From JBHPFQ01 sp042571625 (GTDB lineage Bacteria > Patescibacteriota > Minisyncoccia > Portnoybacterales > UBA2143), in contig JBHPFQ010000006.1 of the NCBI GenBank assembly GCA_042571625.1, forward strand, positions 1 through 28,457: a stretch of DNA of 28,457 nt. Direction: 5' to 3'. The position numbers and the translations under genes are program-made. This document shows, piece after piece, positions 14,297-21,051 of this stretch (position 1 is its first letter; every line of letters begins with the position of its first letter). Under the pieces are notes generated by a model. It saw only the letters and a list, made by a program, of their open reading frames with translations. It was not told where the DNA came from and did not search any database.

Positions 14297-14369
14297 AGCT
14301 GAGGGCGGGAATCGAACCCACGACCTTTTGCTTACCATGCAAGTGCTCTACCGACTGAGCTACCTCAGC
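14297..14369 (-). tRNA. tRNA-Thr(GGT)
   Basis: This is a 73-nt cloverleaf. The acceptor is GCTGAGG/CCTCAGC with discriminator T. The D-arm is GCTC/GAGC. The anticodon loop is ATGGTAA (anticodon GGT) and the T-arm GTGGG-TTCGATT-CCCGC. The first pair of the anticodon stem is a C-A mismatch (CTTGC/GCAAA). CCA is not encoded. Confidence 0.94.
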
Positions 14370-14370
14370 G

Positions 14371-14433
14371 CAGTGCCCCGTTATTCAACGGGACGCTGTT
14401 TTTTATACCCAAAATAAATTTTGGATAAAAAAC
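14371..14433. repeat. Twin-hairpin element, diverged copy C, between two tRNAs
   Basis: Hairpin 1 is CCCGTT-ATTC-AACGGG (14377-14392). Hairpin 2 has a 9-bp lower stem GTTTTTTAT/ATAAAAAAC, a 2-base AC bulge, a 7-bp upper stem CCAAAAT/ATTTTGG and an AA loop (14398-14433). The architecture, orientation and loop sequences are those of copies A and B, while the stems differ by paired changes. It lies directly between the 3' end of tRNA-Tyr and the 5' end of tRNA-Thr(GGT). Confidence 0.75.
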
Positions 14434-14436
14434 GCG

Positions 14437-14520
14437 TGGGCAGGGAGGGATTTGAACCCCCGTAGGCATAAAGCCGCCAGATTTACAGTCTGGTGCGTTT
14501 GACCACTCCGCCACCTACCC
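14437..14520 (-). tRNA. tRNA-Tyr(GTA)
   Basis: This is an 84-nt class II tRNA. The acceptor is GGGTAGG/CCTGCCC with discriminator A. The anticodon arm is CCAGA-CTGTAAA-TCTGG (anticodon GTA). A long variable arm follows, then a TTCAAAT T-loop. CCA is not encoded. It lies eight bases after tRNA-Thr(TGT). Confidence 0.95.
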
Positions 14521-14528
14521 GTTTCTAG

Positions 14529-14600
14529 AGCCAACGGAGGGATTCGGACCCCCGACCAACGGTTTACAAAACCGTCGCTCTACCCCTGAGCTACGTTGGC
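14529..14600 (-). tRNA. tRNA-Thr(TGT), unusual T-loop
   Basis: This is a 72-nt cloverleaf. The acceptor is GCCAACG/CGTTGGC with discriminator T. The D-arm is GCTC/GAGC and the anticodon arm ACGGT-TTTGTAA-ACCGT (anticodon TGT). The T-loop reads TCCGAAT rather than TTCGAAT, so position 55, normally pseudouridine, is C. CCA is not encoded. It lies four bases after the stop of the TPR gene. Confidence 0.92.
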
Positions 14601-14604
14601 ACTT

Positions 14605-15333
14605 TTAAATAGCATTTTTATCTTCCTTATTCTTTTCCTTAATCTCTTTAATAATTTCCTTAACTTTTTTATCGCGCGAACCTAATTTAATAGCCATTTC
14701 TAAAGAAGCTTTAGCATCAACATAATTATGCTGTCTCCAATATAATAAACCAAGAAATTTATAAGCAGTAATATTTTTAGGATTTTCAACAATTAAATCA
14801 ATCCATCTTTGTTCTTCTCTGGTTGGTTTTTCTAAATCACTAAAAGAAATTTCATTTTTTGATTCTTCATCTTTCTTTTTTCCGCCCATGCTTACTATCT
14901 TTATATCATCCATATCGTCTATATCATCTGAAATTTCTAAATTATTTTCTTTTTTATCCTTATCGCTATTTAAAAAAATACTATTCTTTTTTTCTAATCT
15001 TTTCTTCTCTCTACATCTAATCCACTCTCTAGATCTATGCGACATCATTTTAGACAATCCGCTTAACTTACAAATCCATTTTCCAAGAACATTTTCCATT
15101 TTAATGAAAACAATTTTCATTTTTCGCAGAAATTTTTCTAATTTAACTATAAAACTAAAAAAATACTGCCTAAAATTAATATCCAGACATTTTTGAATAA
15201 TCCCTTTCTTATTATACAATATGGATATTTCTTTGTCGGATAATTTAAAAACAACAGGAATCTTGCGAATAATAATTATCCCAAGACCAATAAAACTAAA
15301 AGCAATAAGAATATAAAGAATAACAATAAACAT
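14605..15333 (-). CDS. Membrane-anchored TPR protein
   Basis: This is a 242-residue protein of unknown role. A transmembrane helix at about 3-23 is followed by a long, highly basic and then acidic region, where low-complexity Lys/Glu/Asp stretches suggest disorder or coiled coil. Residues about 185-225 hold one tetratricopeptide repeat (NPKNITAYKFLGLLYWRQHN then YVDAKASLEMAIKLGS). The TPR would face the cytoplasm and bind a partner. It lies between tsf and the tRNA cluster in the rpsB operon, with ten bases after the tsf stop. Confidence 0.7.
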   Translation of the reverse strand: MFIVILYILIAFSFIGLGIIIIRKIPVVFKLSDKEISILYNKKGIIQKCLDINFRQYFFSFIVKLEKFLRKMKIVFIKMENVLGKWICKLSGLSKMMSHRSREWIRCREKKRLEKKNSIFLNSDKDKKENNLEISDDIDDMDDIKIVSMGGKKKDEESKNEISFSDLEKPTREEQRWIDLIVENPKNITAYKFLGLLYWRQHNYVDAKASLEMAIKLGSRDKKVKEIIKEIKEKNKEDKNAI

Positions 15334-15343
15334 AATTATTCAA

Positions 15344-15793
15344 TTAAATCTCGTATCTAGCAAACTTTTCTATCTTAATATTCTCCCCAATCTTAGCAAC
15401 AACGTCAGTAAGCAAATCTTTAATAGTCTTTCCAGAGTCCTTGATAAACGTCTGAGACAAAAGCTCATCCATATTTTCAGGATCCATTGCCGCAATATGC
15501 ATAGATAAATCATGGGCTAGACCTTTAAATTCTTCATTTCTAGCCACAAAATCAGTTTCACAATGTAAGCTTAATAACACTCCAACCTTACCATTATTAT
15601 GAATATAAGACTCTATTAACCCTTGTTTAGTTTCTCTTTGAGACTTCTTAATAGCTCTTTCTTTTCCTAGTTCTTCTAATGCCTGAATAGCTTTTTCTTC
15701 ATCTCCTCCTGCTTTTTCTAAAGCACTTTTACATTCCATCACTGAAATGCCTGTTTTCTGACGAAGATTTTTTATTTTCTCGGCTGATATCAT
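15344..15793 (-). CDS. tsf: Elongation factor Ts, short form
   Basis: EF-Ts is the nucleotide exchange factor for EF-Tu. The N-terminal UBA-like domain includes IKNLRQKTGISVMECKSALE, and the core motif TDFVARN is at 80-86, where Asp81-Phe82 insert into EF-Tu. At 149 residues it is about half the E. coli length: the second core subdomain and the coiled coil are missing, leaving one core domain. It follows rpsB by seven bases, the normal pairing. Confidence 0.96.
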   Translation of the reverse strand: MISAEKIKNLRQKTGISVMECKSALEKAGGDEEKAIQALEELGKERAIKKSQRETKQGLIESYIHNNGKVGVLLSLHCETDFVARNEEFKGLAHDLSMHIAAMDPENMDELLSQTFIKDSGKTIKDLLTDVVAKIGENIKIEKFARYEI

Positions 15794-15800
15794 ATTTTTA

Positions 15801-16502
15801 TTAATTTAATATTTTTGACACCGATCCAAGAATCAATTCCAAAGATGAAATAGCATCGTCATTGGCCGGAATTGAATAATCAACAGAATTAGGATCTGCA
15901 TTAGTATCACATAATCCAATGACAGGAATATTTTTCGCTCTTGCTTCTTTTACTGCTAAAGCGTCATTGTATATATCAATAACAAATAATGCTGACGGCA
16001 AACTAACCATCTCCTTAATTCCGCCAAAACGCTGTTCAAGCTTTTCTAATTCAACGCTAAAATCATGCTGTTCCTTTTTCGTATATTTATCAAGCTCTCC
16101 TGTCTTCTTTTTATTCTCCAAATCTCTGAAATATTTTAACCTATTAGAGATTGCCTGGAAATTAGTAAGAGTTCCTCCAATCCACCTTTCTGTAACATAA
16201 TGCATATTAGACTCTTTAGCAGTTTTACAAATAATATCCTTAGCAGCTACCTTAGTTCCGACAAAAACAATCTTACCTTTATTCTCTTTTATTTCCTGTA
16301 AAAATTTTAATGCTTTTTTTAATCTTTGTTGCGTCTGCTCTAAATCAATAATGTGAATATTATTTCTACTAGTAAAAATATACGACTTCATCTTGGAATT
16401 CCATTTTGACGTTTTATGGCCAAAATGAACACCAGCTTTTAGCATTTCTTCTAAGCTGGGAACTTCTATATTTTCTATATTTTTTTCTTTTTCTTTAACC
16501 AT
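15801..16502 (-). CDS. rpsB: 30S ribosomal protein S2
   Basis: uS2 binds the 30S head/body junction and is needed for S1 docking. The motifs are MLKAGVHFGHKTSKWN, the GTK region IVFVGTKVAAKD, RWIGGTLTNF and IGLCDTNADPNSVDYSIPAND. The 233 residues are a full-length core. The ATG lies eight bases from a -10 element, so the transcript is leaderless or nearly so. No Shine-Dalgarno is possible. Confidence 0.97.
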   Translation of the reverse strand: MVKEKEKNIENIEVPSLEEMLKAGVHFGHKTSKWNSKMKSYIFTSRNNIHIIDLEQTQQRLKKALKFLQEIKENKGKIVFVGTKVAAKDIICKTAKESNMHYVTERWIGGTLTNFQAISNRLKYFRDLENKKKTGELDKYTKKEQHDFSVELEKLEQRFGGIKEMVSLPSALFVIDIYNDALAVKEARAKNIPVIGLCDTNADPNSVDYSIPANDDAISSLELILGSVSKILN

Positions 16503-16510
16503 TATTTTTC

Positions 16511-16538
16511 AGTATAACATATAATAAAATTAACGCAA
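16511..16538 (-). promoter_or_regulatory. rpsB operon promoter
   Basis: TTGCGT (16533-16538) and TATACT (16511-16516) on the minus strand are 16 bases apart. Only eight bases (16503-16510) separate the -10 from the rpsB ATG, so transcription should begin at or within a base or two of the start codon. Confidence 0.75.
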
Positions 16539-16541
16539 TAC

Positions 16542-16570
16542 TTGCATAATTCTCTTTATTTTGCTATGAT
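16542..16570 (+). promoter_or_regulatory. rpmE-prfA-trpS promoter
   Basis: TTGCAT (16542-16547) and TATGAT (16565-16570) are 17 bases apart. The rpmE ATG begins at 16577, six bases after the -10, so the predicted mRNA starts on the A of the start codon. The promoter is back to back with the rpsB promoter. Confidence 0.8.
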
Positions 16571-16576
16571 AAATTT

Positions 16577-16807
16577 ATGAAAAAAAATACTCATCCAACC
16601 TACTACCCTAATGCTAAAGTTGTTTGCGGATGCGGAAATAGCTTTGAAATTGGGTCAACTCAAGAAAGAATAGAAGTGGAAATTTGTTCTGCCTGCCATC
16701 CTTTTTATACAGGAAAAGAAAGGATTATTGAAACAGGACAAGTAGAAAGATTTAGAAAGAGATTAGCTAAAAGAAATTCTACTTTTAATTCAAAAAAGAA
16801 AAAGTAA
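16577..16807 (+). CDS. rpmE: 50S ribosomal protein L31
   Basis: bL31 bridges the ribosomal subunits. It is 76 residues, of the zinc-binding type: C17-G-C19 then ICSACHPFYTGKE with C37 and C40. The ending GQVERFRKRLAKR is typical. The predicted mRNA is leaderless. The prfA start codon follows the TAA directly. Confidence 0.96.
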   Translation: MKKNTHPTYYPNAKVVCGCGNSFEIGSTQERIEVEICSACHPFYTGKERIIETGQVERFRKRLAKRNSTFNSKKKK

Positions 16808-17533
16808 ATGGAAAAAAACAATATTATAATTGAGATCCGATCAGGCGCTGGAGGAGATGAAGCGTCTCTTTTTGTAGCCGATTTATTTAGGATGTATTCA
16901 CGCTTTGCTGAAAAACAAGGATGGAAAACAGGTTTAATTGAAAGCCATCCAACCGGTCAAGGAGGATATAGAGAAATTATCTTTGAAATCAAAGGTGAAA
17001 ATGTGTATAATGAATTAAAATATGAAAGTGGCGTTCATCGCGTCCAAAGGATTCCAACTACTGAAAAATCAGGCAGAGTCCATACTTCTACCGCATCTGT
17101 TGCTGTACTACCACAAGCAAGCGAAATAGAATTTAAAATTAATCCTTCAGATTTGAGAATTGATGTTTATAGGGCTTCTGGAAAAGGAGGACAACATGTA
17201 AACAAAACAGAATCAGCCGTCCGTATTACTCACATACCAACTAATACAGTTGTAACGTGCCAAACAGAAAGAAACCAATTACAAAATAAAGAAAGAGCAA
17301 TGAAGGTTTTACGCAGTCGCCTATTAGCCAAAAAACAAGAGCAAGAATTATCTAAAATTAGTGCTGAAAGAAAAGAACAAATCGGAACAGCAATGCGTGC
17401 GGAAAAAATAAGAACATATAATTATCCACAGAATAGAATCACAGATCATCGTATTAACAAATCATGGCATAATCTTGAAAAAATAATTGAAGGAGATCTA
17501 AATATAATTATTAAAACTTTCAAAAAATCATGA
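16808..17533 (+). CDS. prfA: Peptide chain release factor 1, lacking domain 1
   Basis: RF1 reads UAA/UAG and hydrolyses peptidyl-tRNA. GGQ is at 127-129 in ASGKGGQHVNKTES. The codon-reading tripeptide is PTT (83-85), in the place of PAT in E. coli RF1, with STAS after it. The protein starts at the equivalent of about residue 110 of E. coli RF1 (EIRSGAGGDEASLF), so the N-terminal domain, which contacts the L11 stalk base and RF3, is absent. The rpmE stop lies directly upstream, so no hidden extension exists. It overlaps trpS by four bases. A role as a rescue factor is possible, but an intact PxT motif favours true codon-dependent release. Confidence 0.88.
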   Translation: MEKNNIIIEIRSGAGGDEASLFVADLFRMYSRFAEKQGWKTGLIESHPTGQGGYREIIFEIKGENVYNELKYESGVHRVQRIPTTEKSGRVHTSTASVAVLPQASEIEFKINPSDLRIDVYRASGKGGQHVNKTESAVRITHIPTNTVVTCQTERNQLQNKERAMKVLRSRLLAKKQEQELSKISAERKEQIGTAMRAEKIRTYNYPQNRITDHRINKSWHNLEKIIEGDLNIIIKTFKKS

Positions 17534-18513
17534 AAAAAAGAATATTCAGTGGCATCCAGCCAACTGGTTCCCTTCATATAGGAAACTATTTGGGAGCTAT
17601 TAAAAACTGGACTGAACTTCAAAATAAATATGATTCAATTTTCTGCATTGTTGATTTACACGCTTTAACTGTATATCAAAATCCAAAGATTCTTCGGAAA
17701 AACATATTAGAAACTGCTGCTGTATTTTTAGCTGCTGGGATTGATCCTAAAAAAAGCGTTATTTTTATTCAATCACATATTAAGGAGCATGCTGAATTAT
17801 CATGGATTTTAAATACAGTTGTAAGAATTTCGGAATTAGAACGAATGACACAATTCAAAGAAAAATCCCAACAGCATAAAGAGAATATCAACGTGGGATT
17901 ATTTAATTATCCAGTTTTAATGGCAGCTGATATTTTGCTTTACAATACTAGCATAGTACCTGTTGGCGAGGACCAAACACAGCATGTTGAATTAGCTAGG
18001 ACTTTAGCTCAACGCTTTAATAAAACTTATGGCAAAACATTTGTTATTCCAGAATCATTAATTAAGAAAGAACAATCTAGAATAAAAGGATTAGACAATC
18101 CAGCCAAGAAAATGGCTAAAAGCTCTGAAAATTTAAATAATTATATTGCCTTATATGACTCCCCTGAATTAATTCACGATAAAATTAAAAGAGCAGTTAC
18201 TGATTCTGGAAGCGAAATTAAATATAGTCAAGATAAGCCAGCCATTTCTAATTTAATGACAATTTATCGTGGATTCTCTAATATGCCTTTTGAACAAATT
18301 GAAGAAAAATATAAAAATAAAAATTATTCTGATTTTAAAAATGATTTAGCTAAAGTTATTATAAACAACTTAAAACCATTTCAAGACAGATTGAAAACAA
18401 TTAAAAGCAAGCCCGACTATATTGAAAAAATATTAAAAAAAGGCGCCAAAGACGCCGAAAAAATCGCTAAGAAGACAATGGTAAATGTCAAAAAGAAAAT
18501 TGGATTAGTTTAG
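17530..18513 (+). CDS. trpS: Tryptophanyl-tRNA synthetase
   Basis: This class I synthetase charges tRNA-Trp, which is also encoded here at 14032. The HIGH-type motif is HIGN (16-19), preceded by FSGIQPTGSL. GEDQTQHVE binds the substrate, and the KMSKS-type loop is KMAKS (194-198). At 327 residues it is normal. The ATG overlaps the prfA stop. Its 3' end overlaps the convergent phosphohexomutase gene by nine bases. Confidence 0.97.
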   Translation: MKKRIFSGIQPTGSLHIGNYLGAIKNWTELQNKYDSIFCIVDLHALTVYQNPKILRKNILETAAVFLAAGIDPKKSVIFIQSHIKEHAELSWILNTVVRISELERMTQFKEKSQQHKENINVGLFNYPVLMAADILLYNTSIVPVGEDQTQHVELARTLAQRFNKTYGKTFVIPESLIKKEQSRIKGLDNPAKKMAKSSENLNNYIALYDSPELIHDKIKRAVTDSGSEIKYSQDKPAISNLMTIYRGFSNMPFEQIEEKYKNKNYSDFKNDLAKVIINNLKPFQDRLKTIKSKPDYIEKILKKGAKDAEKIAKKTMVNVKKKIGLV

Positions 18514-19854
18514 CAACTTCCCTTTTATCAATCCAATTAATTCATCTTTCTTTTCTTTTAATAAACCTTCTTTTTTAGCTTCAATTACCAATCGCATCAC
18601 TGGCTCGGTATTTGAAAGCCGTAGATTAAACCACCAATCATCATATTCTATGCTCAAGCCATCTAAATAGCTAATGTTTCCTTTTGTATAAAATGATTCC
18701 ACGTTTTCTAGAACTTTCTTTCTGCCATCTACCTCAAAATTAAGTTCTCCTGTATTATAATATTTTTTAAGTGGTTTAATAATCTCTGATATTTTTTTAT
18801 TCTCCTGACTCATTAATTTTAATAAAAACAACATTACTATAAAACATGATTCAAAATTATTATTAGCGCCTAAATAATAATGACCTGATAATTCACCAGC
18901 AAAAACAGCTTTTTCTTCATGCATTTTCTTCTTAATGAAAGAATGTCCAGCGCGTGAAATAATCATCTGACCATTATTTTCCTTAATAATATCTCTAACA
19001 ATCCATCCCACCCTTGAATCACAAATTATTTTAGCACTAGGATTTTCAACTAAAAATATCTTTGCCATTAAAGCAATAATATAATCGCTTTTTATAATTT
19101 CTCCTTTTTCATCAATAAAAACAACTCTATCTGCGTCCCCGTCAAAAGCAATACCTAAATTTGCTTTATTCTTATCCACTTCTTCTATCAATTTTTTTAA
19201 ATTTTCCTCAGACGGATTAGGCAGATGATTGGTGAAAGAACCATCTGGCTCCCAAAATAAAGGTATAACTTGATATTGCAACCGATTAAATAATTCCGGC
19301 AAAACTAATCCAGCCATACCATTTCCAGCGTCAATAACTATTTTGAAATTAGACACTTCTTCCTCTTGAACAAACTTAAAAATGTTATTAATATAATCGC
19401 TTAAAATTTCTTTTTTAATTATCTCACCTTTAACTTCAGATGAATATAATTTATCTTGTGAAATAATCTCCTGAATATCTTTTAACCCAATATCTTCGCT
19501 AAAAGGAATAGAGTTTTTATCAACTATTTTCAATCCATTAAACTCCCGAGAATTATGAGAAGCAGTTACTATAATTCCACCATCAAAACCATATTCCACA
19601 ACCGAGAAATACATCATAGGCGTAGTTATTAAACCAATATCAATAACATCAGCCCCTTGATCAATAATTCCTCTGATTAAACTTTTTGCTAATGCAGGTG
19701 AAGATAAGCGAATATCTCGTCCTACAACTATTTTTTTCGCTTTAGAAAAAATTACAAAAGCGCGACCTATAGCATAAACAGCTTCTTCGTTTATTTCTCT
19801 AGGATAAATTCCACGAATATCATAAGCTTTAAAAATTTTTTGATTAATTTCCAT
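18505..19854 (-). CDS. Phosphomannomutase/phosphoglucomutase (AlgC type)
   Basis: This enzyme interconverts hexose 1- and 6-phosphates for sugar-nucleotide synthesis. All four sites of the alpha-D-phosphohexomutase family are visible: the phosphoserine loop TASHNSREFNGLKI, the metal site FDGDADRV, the sugar-binding GELSGHYYL and the phosphate-binding SNTEP. The 449 residues fit the PMM/PGM branch. Mannose or glucose preference cannot be fixed by eye. It lies nine bases after the redox fusion gene and is the last gene of the hppA run. It meets trpS head-on with no room for a terminator. Confidence 0.93.
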   Translation of the reverse strand: MEINQKIFKAYDIRGIYPREINEEAVYAIGRAFVIFSKAKKIVVGRDIRLSSPALAKSLIRGIIDQGADVIDIGLITTPMMYFSVVEYGFDGGIIVTASHNSREFNGLKIVDKNSIPFSEDIGLKDIQEIISQDKLYSSEVKGEIIKKEILSDYINNIFKFVQEEEVSNFKIVIDAGNGMAGLVLPELFNRLQYQVIPLFWEPDGSFTNHLPNPSEENLKKLIEEVDKNKANLGIAFDGDADRVVFIDEKGEIIKSDYIIALMAKIFLVENPSAKIICDSRVGWIVRDIIKENNGQMIISRAGHSFIKKKMHEEKAVFAGELSGHYYLGANNNFESCFIVMLFLLKLMSQENKKISEIIKPLKKYYNTGELNFEVDGRKKVLENVESFYTKGNISYLDGLSIEYDDWWFNLRLSNTEPVMRLVIEAKKEGLLKEKKDELIGLIKGKLLN

Positions 19855-19863
19855 AAAATAATT

Positions 19864-21051
19864 TTATCCAAACATTAATAATTCCGGCTTTAAAATTAAT
19901 GCTAAACCTAATAATAAAATAATAACTCCGCCAATTAGAGTGCTATATCTGCTATATTTATCAGTAAAACCAAGCTTATTTAAAGTAATTACTGCAACAA
20001 TAAAGACTATTAAATCGTCAAACATAAAAATAAAAGTATAAAGTAAAATATATGAATAGTATGTTACCGCTCTAAGGTTACTTAAAGATAATGTATGCGT
20101 ATAAATCGCAGGCAAACCAGCCGAGCAAAAGAATTCAATTAAATTAGTAGCAATAGCTAACACAATGACTCCAAAAATAGAAGCTAACATAACCGGATTA
20201 GCAACAATTTTCTCTGTCTGATTTTTTAGAAAACTTTCAATTTTTGAATTAGATTTAACCACTGAACAAACTCCAGGCCTCATAATAGCAAACTTTTTCA
20301 ACTGAAGAACGCCAAAAACTACAGCCAAAATTCCAATTACAGTTCTTATAAAATTAACATAGCTAATAGCTAAAAAAACATTCAACCATGCTGAAAGCAA
20401 AATAAAATAGATAACACCTGAAGATAAAATAAAAATACCGCCAATTATCCACATCTTTTGACGAGATTTAATATTGATTAAAAGAGCAAGTAAAAATATT
20501 AATACCCACATAGCACATGGGTTAAATCCATCAATTCCAGCTAAAACAACTGTTAATATAGGCAAAGATAATGAAGAAAGATTAACCTCTCCAATAAATG
20601 GCAAAGATATAATTTGATTCTCTTCAGTAGGACAGATCTCTTTTTTATTCTTTTTTAATTGTTCCAATGAATCAGAACAATTAAGTTCAGAACATTCCTG
20701 AATAGCTTTCTCAATATGCAATCCTGATGTTTCCTCATTTAAAAATCCGATGATTACATCATTCCCAATAAATATAGCTGGCACCAACACTTTTTTTTCT
20801 TTACCGCAATTTTCTAAAAGATTTAAAAATAATTCCGCGTTTTTCTTATTTCCAAAAACCTCATACTGCCTAATCTCAAGATTAGGATATTTTTCTTTAA
20901 TAGAATCTAAAAACCCTTCTGCTTTTTTACAATGCGGACAGGTTTCTCCATAAAAAAAATGAGCTATAATTGTATTTTCTTTGGCAAATACAAAATTAGA
21001 AAAGCTTAAAAACAAAACACTGATTAAAATAAATATTAGAAGTTTTTTCAT
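19864..21051 (-). CDS. Thioredoxin-like/CcdA-like membrane fusion
   Basis: This looks like a transmembrane thiol-disulfide relay in one chain. Residues 1-23 are a signal peptide. An extracytoplasmic thioredoxin or glutaredoxin-like domain follows, with C38-P-H-C41 and the cis-Pro region KVLVPAIFIG. Residues about 160-393 form six membrane helices with DGFNPCAMW (C179) and EFFCSAGLP (C309), the paired cysteines of CcdA/DsbD membrane domains. Compared with DsbD, the thioredoxin-like domain is at the N-terminus. It would move electrons from cytoplasmic thioredoxin outward. The start overlaps the mnmA stop by four bases. Confidence 0.87.
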   Translation of the reverse strand: MKKLLIFILISVLFLSFSNFVFAKENTIIAHFFYGETCPHCKKAEGFLDSIKEKYPNLEIRQYEVFGNKKNAELFLNLLENCGKEKKVLVPAIFIGNDVIIGFLNEETSGLHIEKAIQECSELNCSDSLEQLKKNKKEICPTEENQIISLPFIGEVNLSSLSLPILTVVLAGIDGFNPCAMWVLIFLLALLINIKSRQKMWIIGGIFILSSGVIYFILLSAWLNVFLAISYVNFIRTVIGILAVVFGVLQLKKFAIMRPGVCSVVKSNSKIESFLKNQTEKIVANPVMLASIFGVIVLAIATNLIEFFCSAGLPAIYTHTLSLSNLRAVTYYSYILLYTFIFMFDDLIVFIVAVITLNKLGFTDKYSRYSTLIGGVIILLLGLALILKPELLMFG

